Assembly: GCA_027020325.1 (NCBI GenBank)
Contig: JALUVT010000141.1
Coordinates: 1 to 5,788 of the forward strand
Direction: 5' to 3'
Source: a bacterium
Lineage (GTDB): Bacteria; Patescibacteriota; 4484-211
DNA: 5,788 nt
Shown here: one piece after another, positions 1 to 5,788 of the stretch
Layout: each line of letters opens with the position of its first letter
How positions within the stretch are numbered: position 1 is the first letter of the stretch
The notes under the pieces: generated by a model
Database searches by the model: none
Seen by the model: the letters and a program-made list of their open reading frames with translations, nothing else
Told to the model about the DNA's origin: nothing
Position numbers and translations under genes: made by a program

Positions 1-1
1 G

Positions 2-82
2 TTAAGAAGAGAAAGATTACTATTTTATCGAGTTGAGTATGTTGGGAGTTTCCAGTTGAAGAATAAGTTAATAAATTATTAA
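2..82 (+). CDS. Possible 3' end of a convergent plus-strand gene (partial, unidentified)
   Basis: The plus-strand frame starting at base 2 is open from the window edge to a TAA at 80-82. It encodes 26 residues rich in charged and hydrophobic amino acids (starting L-R-R-E-R-L-L-F-Y-R-V-E-Y). The other two plus frames meet stops by base 36, and no ATG or GTG start exists on the minus strand in bases 1-117. The piece is too short to recognise, and a chance open frame of this length is common in such DNA. The following hairpin at 98-113 would suit the end of such a gene. Confidence 0.25.
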   Translation, partial: LRRERLLFYRVEYVGSFQLKNKLINY

Positions 83-97
83 GTGGCTAAAATCTAA

Positions 98-113
98 CTT
101 TACCCAAGTAAAG
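98..113 (-). terminator. Small perfect hairpin after the operon, possible weak terminator
   Basis: The minus-strand sequence CTTTAC-TTGG-GTAAAG forms a perfect 6-bp stem with a 4-base loop. It begins four bases past the TAA of the 991-residue gene. Only a broken T run (TTAGATTTT) follows it, and the stem has just two G-C pairs, so it would be a weak intrinsic terminator. Its place at the end of a head-to-tail gene run is the main support. On the plus strand the same hairpin could serve a convergent gene. Confidence 0.3.
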
Positions 114-117
114 CTCT

Positions 118-3093
118 TTAATAATCTTCATCTTTTTCCCACCACTCCTTAAAATAATTGCTTAGGGGGCGAGCCAAAAAAGATAATAAATGCAGCCCTC
201 TTTTGCCGCCAATTAAATCAAGGAGGAGTAAAACGCCCAGTAAATTGACTAAATAATAAAATTTAATTTTCATTGACCCGGAGAAAGTAAAAATAACTTT
301 TGTTTGGGCACTGCGCAATTGTTCGGGAATAAAAACATACATATAACCTGGCTCCATTGGTCCAGCGGAAAATATCTTTACTTTTGCTCTCTGAGCACCG
401 TTAGTTACTACGGCTTGCCAACCCGAATAATTAGCTTCTTTAAAAAGAACACCTGGGGCTTGTCCCGAATTAATGATTGCTTTTTGCGGAGAAGGGCGTT
501 GAAACTTTGTTTCAACAATAATCGAATCTTTATTTCCCAATAAACCAGCTTTGCTGAAGATATAACGCCATAATTGTAATTCTTGTAAATTATATTCTCG
601 CAAAGAATGATAGGGAAAATTCATTCCCGACCAAAGAACATAGCCTTGTCCTATTTTTTGCCCTGCGAGAATGGTTTGGCCATAATTTTTTAACCAAATT
701 TCGGCGCCATTTCTTGGTACAGAAGAATAAGAAAAGCTCCAAGGCTCTCCATTAAAAATGGGTACTGTAAATAAATTAAGGTCGATTTTTAAATCTTTTA
801 ATCCTTTCCCTTTCTCGAGACGCCAATCGCGCCCTAAGGGAGCACGTTGATTACTAACAATAGGAAAAAGGGGAGGTAAATTATCACTCTCCGCCTCGGG
901 ACGCTCGTCTCCGGTATCAAGAAAAACAAAGCCCCCCTCCTCAATATATTTCTCTAATTTTGTCCAATCAACTTTTGGGGAGCGATAGCGATAAAGAAAT
1001 AACGCCTTAAACCTCTTCAACTCTGCAAGAGAATAATCACTCAAATTTTCAGAACCCTGAACAATAATTGCTTTCTGACTATTCAAATTTAAACTACCAG
1101 CCAGACGCATAAAAATATTTTGTGCTTCCCTATCCCCCACAATTAAAAAAGCAGGGGCATTGCTGGCTTGGTAAATCGGAGAAACTAAATTTTCTTTTAT
1201 TTCATAAAATTTTAGTGTTTCCCAATATCCCGGCAAGTCAATATAAATATCCCTTAGTGGACGCCATAACTTTACCTCTTCACTGCGCTTGATTACCTCA
1301 GAACTTAATAAAAATTGAGAAAAAGGCACCCCAAAATCTCTCCCCCAAACACCACCTTTCCCTTCTAAATATTTCATCGCGTGCCAATCAATAAAAAAGA
1401 GGGTTTGTTCTCGGGCAATTGACGGATCAACCTTTAACCGTTTCACAATCTCGTCTTTATTCAAAACAACATTCATCCAGTATTGCCAACCATCATAATT
1501 AGGCCCTCCAGGACTATCTAAATAACCTCGCACAAGAGGCATCTTAAAATAAGCATTCCACCAAATATTTACCGTGGCATCCATATCGTATAAACGATAA
1601 TCTAGACGATCAGCATCTAACCATCGCGGAACAAGGGGCTTAAAAATACTTTTCTGCCAAATTTTAGGAGTTAAATTTAAAACAGTAGGATAAGCACTGC
1701 TTTCTTGAGCATGTTCATGTAAAACTTCTGGTTGATCGGGAAAACCATGACTACGAGTGATAATATGGGCCAAAAAATTATCCTTCCCTTGTTGAGCAAA
1801 CCAAGAAAAAGCAAAAAATAATAAAAACAAAGATAATAAAATCTCTAATAAAAATTTTTTACTATCTAAATAGGAAAAATCATCCCAAATCAAAATTAGG
1901 GGACGGATTAACAAACCAATCAATAAACTGCTTAAAATTGCAAAACCCCAATAAATACGAATCCACCCGCCGGCAAAAGGATTTAATCCCATAAAAAAAA
2001 GCAAAGCAAAAAGAAAACCATAAAAAGTTAGACTTAAAAGTAATAGAAAATTTTCTTTCCAAGGAAATTCAAAATTTCGTTTCCGGCTAAAATAAAAAGT
2101 TAAAATAAAAATAAACAAAGCAATTAACAATAAAGGGGCAAAATAAGGATTAATCCAACGAGGAATAGTGTGCGTTACTTCTTGAATCTTAAAAAGCCAA
2201 TTCCGTTGAGCTAAAATTTGCTGGGCGACCTCAGTTTCACTATTAACAGTTACTTCAGCAGTAACTCCAACCAAACGCCCTTTTAATATCCCCATCAAGA
2301 GATTTATAATTCCTCCCAACCCAACAAAGGCCAATTGTCGAAAACCAACTAAGGCTGTACCACTCCAATATTGCAAAAGCGTCAAAAACTTTCTTTTTAA
2401 CGAAAAATCTTCTAAAGCAGCTGCGTGGTTTTTACTAAAAACCGATGGAAAAAAGAGAAAAAGGCTATTAATCGGCAAAATCCAAGCTACAACCACTTGA
2501 GGGTGTCCCAATAAAGCTAAACCGCTAATTAAGGCGCTGAGATAAAGAAAATTTTTACTTTTTGTTTCAAGAAAAAGCAAAGTAAGATATAAAGAAAGAG
2601 GATAAAAAAATAGTGTCGCGGTATAAGGTAAATTGCCTCCCCAAAATAAACTTAAATATAAAGCAACAGAAAAAATACTTAATCCAGCCAAGAAAAAGGC
2701 TAAAGCAAAATTTTTTACTAAGCGATTAAACAAAAGGTAGCAAAAAACAACAAATAGCGTCAAACTACCACTAATATAAATCTTAACTCCCGTAATTATC
2801 CCCCAAATTTTGGCCCAAGGATAGCTAAGGTAAAAATGCAGCAAGGGGTAAACTATATCCCAAGGTCTCCCTCCGTACCATTGATACCACCAGAAATTAA
2901 AAGGAAGGGTAAAATTATCTAAAAGAGCTTTTACATTAGTCGCTGTTAAATAAAAATCTATTCCTCGTTGTGGTTCAAGATAAAAATAAAGACGAATGAT
3001 CCCCGCCCAAAGAACTAACAAGAAGAAACAACCGCTAATTAAACTAAAAATTTTAAGAACACGAAAGAAAATAATTTTTTTAACTGGCTTCAT
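118..3093 (-). CDS. Large polytopic membrane protein, PTPS-related/YfhO-like with an inserted GATase-like domain (991 aa)
   Basis: Probable long paralogue of the upstream 695-residue protein, possibly a GT-C-type surface glycosyltransferase; the acceptor and reaction are unknown. A basic N-terminus and first helix (about 12-34) lead to a loop with D46, then W-W-Y-Q-W-Y-G-G-R-P (68-77), matching the W-Y-x-G-x-P region of its neighbour. Further hydrophobic segments run to about residue 433, with R379 placed like R339 of the neighbour. Residues 435-940 are non-membrane and predicted external: V-R-G-Y-L-D (521-526), then an alpha/beta segment at about 645-850 that looks like a cysteine-less glutamine-amidotransferase-like fold, then a beta-rich module with N-Y-S-G-W (888-892). 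One helix (943-961) precedes a cytoplasmic tail ending in acidic residues. The only two cysteines (C22, C118) are in the membrane part. The ATG is bounded by an in-frame TAA eight codons upstream with no other start between. It overlaps the preceding gene's stop by 14 bp, suggesting coupled translation. Confidence 0.87.
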   Translation of the reverse strand: MKPVKKIIFFRVLKIFSLISGCFFLLVLWAGIIRLYFYLEPQRGIDFYLTATNVKALLDNFTLPFNFWWYQWYGGRPWDIVYPLLHFYLSYPWAKIWGIITGVKIYISGSLTLFVVFCYLLFNRLVKNFALAFFLAGLSIFSVALYLSLFWGGNLPYTATLFFYPLSLYLTLLFLETKSKNFLYLSALISGLALLGHPQVVVAWILPINSLFLFFPSVFSKNHAAALEDFSLKRKFLTLLQYWSGTALVGFRQLAFVGLGGIINLLMGILKGRLVGVTAEVTVNSETEVAQQILAQRNWLFKIQEVTHTIPRWINPYFAPLLLIALFIFILTFYFSRKRNFEFPWKENFLLLLSLTFYGFLFALLFFMGLNPFAGGWIRIYWGFAILSSLLIGLLIRPLILIWDDFSYLDSKKFLLEILLSLFLLFFAFSWFAQQGKDNFLAHIITRSHGFPDQPEVLHEHAQESSAYPTVLNLTPKIWQKSIFKPLVPRWLDADRLDYRLYDMDATVNIWWNAYFKMPLVRGYLDSPGGPNYDGWQYWMNVVLNKDEIVKRLKVDPSIAREQTLFFIDWHAMKYLEGKGGVWGRDFGVPFSQFLLSSEVIKRSEEVKLWRPLRDIYIDLPGYWETLKFYEIKENLVSPIYQASNAPAFLIVGDREAQNIFMRLAGSLNLNSQKAIIVQGSENLSDYSLAELKRFKALFLYRYRSPKVDWTKLEKYIEEGGFVFLDTGDERPEAESDNLPPLFPIVSNQRAPLGRDWRLEKGKGLKDLKIDLNLFTVPIFNGEPWSFSYSSVPRNGAEIWLKNYGQTILAGQKIGQGYVLWSGMNFPYHSLREYNLQELQLWRYIFSKAGLLGNKDSIIVETKFQRPSPQKAIINSGQAPGVLFKEANYSGWQAVVTNGAQRAKVKIFSAGPMEPGYMYVFIPEQLRSAQTKVIFTFSGSMKIKFYYLVNLLGVLLLLDLIGGKRGLHLLSFLARPLSNYFKEWWEKDEDY
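268..528 (-). other. YfhO-like C-terminal beta-rich module of the 991-aa protein
   Basis: This covers residues about 856-942. It has alternating hydrophobic strands with the N-Y-S-G-W-Q turn at 888-893, then a G-x-M-x-P-G-Y-M segment (911-918) and a final strand F-T-F-S-G-S (935-940) directly before the last helix. The same order of marks is present in the 695-residue protein (3197-3436), which supports a shared domain. In YfhO-type proteins this module is external and next to the membrane; its exact role is not established. Confidence 0.55.
544..1161 (-). other. Putative class-I GATase-like (flavodoxin-like) domain inside the 991-aa protein
   Basis: This covers residues about 645-850. A hydrophobic strand (A-F-L-I-V-G-D) opens the region. 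It is followed by a helix, a strand K-A-I-I-V-Q-G, the pattern R-F-K-A-L-F-L-Y-R-Y (694-703), a helix with L-E-K-Y-I-E-E-G-G (713-721), and a strand F-V-F-L-D-T-G. The sequence 'buried strand, helix, y-I-x-x-G-G, buried strand' is typical of ThuA/GATase-like domains that hang from membrane proteins. Near its end, G-Q-G-Y-V-L-W-S-G-M (815-824) fits the final strand and turn of such folds. There is no cysteine, so amidotransferase or thiol chemistry is ruled out; a binding or structural role is more likely. The 695-residue neighbour lacks this segment. The fold call rests on pattern reading only. Confidence 0.5.
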
Positions 3094-5167
3094 TTTGTTT
3101 TTCTCTTCTAAGTCTTATTCTAAAATAAACTAAACCTTGTTGAACGAGAAATAAAATAGCCAGAAAAGAAATTACTAATCCTAACTTCTGGCTTCGTGAC
3201 CCTGTATAAACAAGATCAAATTCAAACTCTCCTTTACTAAGACCGCGAATCAAAATAAAGCCTAAAGGGTCCATCGTTATTAGGCCTTTCTTTACAATTT
3301 CCACGGAGTTAGATTCAAGTCGCCAGCCAGGAAAATAAGACTGTTGTATTAAAATCCCTTCTTTATTATCTTTTAATTTTCCTTTTAAGCGGTAGCGATT
3401 CGGAGCAATTTGTTGCCATTCTACTCCCCTTCCCGCTTCAAGCCAAGATAAATATTTTTCTAAGGCTACCTTATCAATTGCATTACGAGGAGGAGACAAT
3501 AATTTTATTGCCTCTAAATCAACTACCTGAGCTAATCCCGGGTTTTTTAACGGCACTTTATAAATCCAATCTCCTTTTTTCTGATAAACTTTAGGCAGAA
3601 AGGGCTCAAATTTATCGGGATAACGGAAGTCTTTGAAGGGCTCAGCCGAAGCAACTGTAGGAACAACAATATACCTAACATTCATAATCTTAGCCCAAAT
3701 TAAGGAAATAAAACCATCATCTCCCGCGGTAATTTGATAAGCAGCGTGCCTAATCCAAGGATGGACAATCGCTTGATCCAAAGCACCCCGAACCTGAGGT
3801 TGAGCAGTAAAAAAATTAAACCAAAAAGCATAATTTCCACTTAAAAAAACTCGCTCGTCTTCTTTCACCCGCTTCTTTAGCCATAAAGCTATTTCTGCCT
3901 CACGACTTTGCTGTAATTTGGTGCGGGATTGCGTTAATGTAATCTGCCAAGTCACGGGGTGGAAATAAGGTCTTACAAAGAATCCTAAATTTTTAAGCCC
4001 ATAAAGAGAAAAACCTAAAAGTAAAATTATCAATCCTATTTTTCCTAACCGCGCGGCAATAGTAGATGCTTTCTCTTCTAAATAATGCCAGAAAAGACTT
4101 AAAACAATTGCCGCTAAAGCAGCAAAAGAAAGATCCACTTCCACCATTAAACGCAGCGCTTGGGGGAGATAATCAATACGGCGAAAATAATGGGCTGTAA
4201 CAATTAAAAAATTCAAAAGAAACCAAGTTACAACAATCGAAAAAGCAATATTATGGACAAAGCTTAAAAAATAAAACCACATGGAGGCTAAGATAATTAA
4301 TAAAACCGCCCCCCAAGGAAAAAGAGCAAGATAATTTCCCCCCACTCCACTTCCTTCGCGAAAAAAGTTAAATAAAAAATCGGGGTGATACCAAAAAGCA
4401 ATCAGTCCATAGCTTAACAGAGCTATTAGGAGAATGCGTTTAAAGAGAAAAATTTTTGTGGGACGATAAATAAGGAAAACCAAAGTAATAACAAATAGTA
4501 ATAAGGCTAAAGCCTCCAAGGCAATAGCATTGGTTAAAGCTGTTAAAGCGATAAAAATACTGCTAAGGTATAACCAATAACGCTCTTTTTTTACTAAGGC
4601 TTGGTAATAAATTGCTCCGGCAAAAAGTAAAAAAATTTGTCCTAAGGTATGGGGGCCCTCACCATAAAGGCTAAGAATAATCAAACGCCAGGGGTTTTTT
4701 CCTAACCCTTGAGCAACTTGCGCTACTTCGGGAATAAAAAAATAGTTTAGTGAAGGCAGAAGGGTGAATAATACTCCCCCTATCCCTGCAATCAATTTTT
4801 TCCCTGTTAAAGACCAGATAAAGATTACTAAAGCCAGAGGAACAAAAGCAAAGGCGATCCCAGTTAAAAATTGGTAAATCCGCGTCAGTGGAAGACCTAA
4901 ACCAAGGTTAATTATAAATTCTAAGAAAGGCAACAGGGGTGTATAAAGTAAAAAAAGGGGGTAACCTAAATACCATAACGGGTTCCAGCCTTGCCAAAAA
5001 GGAAATTTAATTGACCAGACGCTCCATTGTTTAAGGAAACGAGCCATTGTGATATAAGAAATCGCAATTGAATTTAAGTATTGACTATAATCGCCTTGAA
5101 ACCAGGGAAAAATGAGATAAAGGTTGAATAAAACTAAGACTATTCCTCCCGCAATTAACACGAACAT
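3080..5167 (-). CDS. Polytopic membrane protein, PTPS-related/YfhO-like, putative GT-C glycosyltransferase (695 aa)
   Basis: Function is unproven; the fold and neighbours suggest a polyprenyl-phosphate-sugar-dependent transferase acting outside the membrane. About ten to eleven hydrophobic segments span residues 2-396. A first helix (2-22) is followed by an acidic loop with D26 (F-Q-G-D-Y), where GT-C enzymes usually place their catalytic acid. Next come an aromatic stretch W-N-P-L-W-Y-L-G-Y-P (61-70), G-E-G-P-H (169-173), and R339 in a late helix. Residues 400-657 are non-membrane and predicted external. They contain V-R-G-A-L-D (459-464), M-N-V-R-Y-I-V-V-P (495-503) and a beta-rich module with Y-F-P-G-W-R (611-616), resembling the C-terminal domain of YfhO proteins. 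A last helix (about 660-682) ends in an Arg/Lys-rich, probably cytoplasmic tail. The protein has no cysteine. The ATG is well fixed: an in-frame TAA lies four codons upstream with no other start between. No clear Shine-Dalgarno precedes it. The gene starts 19 bp after the GT2 gene and overlaps the next by 14 bp. Confidence 0.88.
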   Translation of the reverse strand: MFVLIAGGIVLVLFNLYLIFPWFQGDYSQYLNSIAISYITMARFLKQWSVWSIKFPFWQGWNPLWYLGYPLFLLYTPLLPFLEFIINLGLGLPLTRIYQFLTGIAFAFVPLALVIFIWSLTGKKLIAGIGGVLFTLLPSLNYFFIPEVAQVAQGLGKNPWRLIILSLYGEGPHTLGQIFLLFAGAIYYQALVKKERYWLYLSSIFIALTALTNAIALEALALLLFVITLVFLIYRPTKIFLFKRILLIALLSYGLIAFWYHPDFLFNFFREGSGVGGNYLALFPWGAVLLIILASMWFYFLSFVHNIAFSIVVTWFLLNFLIVTAHYFRRIDYLPQALRLMVEVDLSFAALAAIVLSLFWHYLEEKASTIAARLGKIGLIILLLGFSLYGLKNLGFFVRPYFHPVTWQITLTQSRTKLQQSREAEIALWLKKRVKEDERVFLSGNYAFWFNFFTAQPQVRGALDQAIVHPWIRHAAYQITAGDDGFISLIWAKIMNVRYIVVPTVASAEPFKDFRYPDKFEPFLPKVYQKKGDWIYKVPLKNPGLAQVVDLEAIKLLSPPRNAIDKVALEKYLSWLEAGRGVEWQQIAPNRYRLKGKLKDNKEGILIQQSYFPGWRLESNSVEIVKKGLITMDPLGFILIRGLSKGEFEFDLVYTGSRSQKLGLVISFLAILFLVQQGLVYFRIRLRREKQNEAS
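3103..3109 (-). promoter_or_regulatory. Weak purine-rich ribosome binding site for the 991-aa gene
   Basis: On the minus strand, AGAAGAG lies nine bases before the ATG at 3091-3093, inside the last codons of the preceding gene. It matches the anti-Shine-Dalgarno only partly. The overlap of the two reading frames suggests that ribosomes ending the upstream gene also help start this one. Confidence 0.35.
3197..3436 (-). other. YfhO-like C-terminal beta-rich module of the 695-aa protein
   Basis: This covers residues about 578-657. It contains R-Y-R-L-K-G (591-596), the strand G-I-L-I-Q-Q-S, the hallmark Y-F-P-G-W-R (611-616), a D-P-L-G-F-I-L-I strand (633-640) and a closing strand ending Y-T-G-S (654-657) before the last transmembrane helix. 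The Y-F-P-G-W turn matches the usual YfhO C-terminal signature better than the Y-S-G-W of the longer protein. Confidence 0.6.
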
Positions 5168-5186
5168 AGAATTTTTTTATATTGTA

Positions 5187-5788
5187 CTAAAAAGAACCCC
5201 AATTCTTTAATTTCAACCGAATCAAAGAAAATATTCCTTTCAAAATTTCTCGCGAAAAAGAAAGCTTACTCTGGCCCCAGCGGCGATCATGAAAAATAAT
5301 TGGGATTTCTCCAATCCGAAAGCCTTGTTTTTGGATAAAATAATTCATCTCGATCTGGAAAATGTAGCCGTCAACAAAATTTGAAAATGAAACCTGAGTT
5401 AAAAAACGAAGAACATCTTTATTAAAAGCACGAAAAGCTGAAGTGCAATCATGAACTTGAAGTCCTAACCAATAACGAGCTACATTTACCCCAATGATGC
5501 TCAAGAAACGCCGCGGCCAAGGGTAATCAAGGATCGCTCCCGGAATATGACGCGACCCTACAACATAATCAAATTTCTGCAAAGTATTTAATAATAAGGG
5601 GATATATTGAGGCTGGTGAGAAAAATCAGCATCCATTGTTAAAACATATTCCAAATCTTTCTTTTTTTGTAAAAAAAAGAATGCTTTTAGGTAAGCCCGC
5701 CCCAACCCTTGTTTACCTTGGTTTACTAATAATTGAATTTGCGGATATTGCCGCGCTAACTCTTTTACAATTTCCCCTGTTCCATCAG
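5187..5788 (-). CDS. Polyprenyl-phosphate sugar synthase, DPM1-like family 2 glycosyltransferase (5'-truncated by window edge)
   Basis: Expected to transfer a sugar (classically mannose from GDP-mannose, or glucose/GlcNAc in bacterial relatives) to a polyprenyl phosphate at the cytoplasmic membrane face, giving a lipid-linked donor for GT-C enzymes. The frame is open to the window edge (first full codon at 5786-5784), giving 199 visible residues. These begin D-G-T-G-E-I, the family's 'S-P-D-G-T-G' segment, followed by the N-x-G-K-x-G-L-G-x-A-Y motif. The D-A-D metal/nucleotide motif (M-D-A-D-F-S-H) is at visible residues 51-57, G-S-R-x-I-P-G at 77-83, D-C-T-S-A-F-R-A-F at 113-121, and the D-R-x-x-G-x-S-K-L-S signature at 167-176. 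An internal TTG at 5703-5705 is not a credible start, because conserved family sequence continues upstream of it. About 40 N-terminal residues are probably missing. No transmembrane helix or GtrA domain follows the catalytic domain, so it is the short soluble form. Sugar specificity cannot be read from the sequence. Confidence 0.93.
   Translation of the reverse strand, partial: DGTGEIVKELARQYPQIQLLVNQGKQGLGRAYLKAFFFLQKKKDLEYVLTMDADFSHQPQYIPLLLNTLQKFDYVVGSRHIPGAILDYPWPRRFLSIIGVNVARYWLGLQVHDCTSAFRAFNKDVLRFLTQVSFSNFVDGYIFQIEMNYFIQKQGFRIGEIPIIFHDRRWGQSKLSFSREILKGIFSLIRLKLKNWGSF

Noticed and set aside
304..543. Plus-strand open frame of 79 codons
   Set aside because: It lies entirely antisense to the well-supported 991-residue gene, has no recognisable domain, and its composition looks like a shadow of that frame.
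544..1161. Active glutamine amidotransferase
   Set aside because: No cysteine exists anywhere in this part of the protein, so the nucleophile required for that chemistry is missing.
1880..2062. Minus-strand open frame of 60 codons
   Set aside because: It lies in another frame inside a membrane-helix region of the 991-residue gene; such AT-rich stretches give hydrophobic shadow frames.
3080..5167. 6-pyruvoyl-tetrahydropterin synthase activity, which the family name 'PTPS-related' might suggest
   Set aside because: The protein is a polytopic membrane protein with none of the small soluble enzyme's zinc-binding histidine pattern; the family name is misleading.
5168..5215. TACAAT box before the 695-residue gene as a -10 promoter element
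   Set aside because: No -35 element lies at a fitting distance (candidates are 10 or 24 bases away), and the 19-bp gap suggests readthrough from the GT2 gene. AT-rich DNA gives such boxes by chance.
1..5788. CRISPR array, tRNA/rRNA gene, insertion sequence or phage element
   Set aside because: I saw no spaced direct repeats, tRNA-like cloverleaf, transposase motif or flanking inverted repeats; nearly the whole window is coding.

Overview
The window is an AT-rich stretch of prokaryotic DNA. Three large genes lie head-to-tail on the minus strand and fill nearly all of it. Transcription runs from the right edge to the left: (1) the 3' part of a family GT2 polyprenyl-phosphate sugar synthase of the DPM1 type (5187 to beyond 5788); (2) a 695-residue polytopic membrane protein (3080-5167); (3) a 991-residue polytopic membrane protein (118-3093). 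Spacing is tight: 19 bp between genes 1 and 2, and a 14-bp overlap between genes 2 and 3. They therefore very probably form one operon that begins outside the window.

The two membrane proteins share one layout. Each has an N-terminal multi-helix GT-C-like membrane region with an aromatic W/Y-G-P motif near the first external loop. A large non-membrane region with a V-R-G-x-L-D motif follows, then a small beta-rich module with a YfhO-like Y-x-G-W motif, and finally one C-terminal helix with a basic tail. They look like diverged paralogues. The longer one carries about 200 extra residues that resemble a class-I glutamine-amidotransferase-like (flavodoxin-like) fold but contain no cysteine. Both resemble the 'PTPS-related' / YfhO type of membrane protein, which is usually annotated without a function. 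The nearest understood logic is the three-component surface glycosylation scheme: a GT2 enzyme loads a sugar on a polyprenyl phosphate, a flippase moves it across the membrane, and a GT-C enzyme transfers it to an external acceptor. No flippase is visible here.

The leftmost 117 bp hold no minus-strand gene. They contain a small perfect hairpin (98-113) just after the last stop codon, and an open plus-strand frame (2-82) that could be the tail of a convergent gene.

Organism: low GC, the standard code (TGG for Trp, no in-frame TGA), weak or absent Shine-Dalgarno sequences, and a DPM1-like enzyme beside PTPS-related membrane proteins would fit an uncultured bacterium such as a Patescibacteria/CPR member. 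Nothing in the window proves this, and other bacteria or an archaeon remain possible. I see no RNA genes, mobile elements, CRISPR arrays or long repeats.
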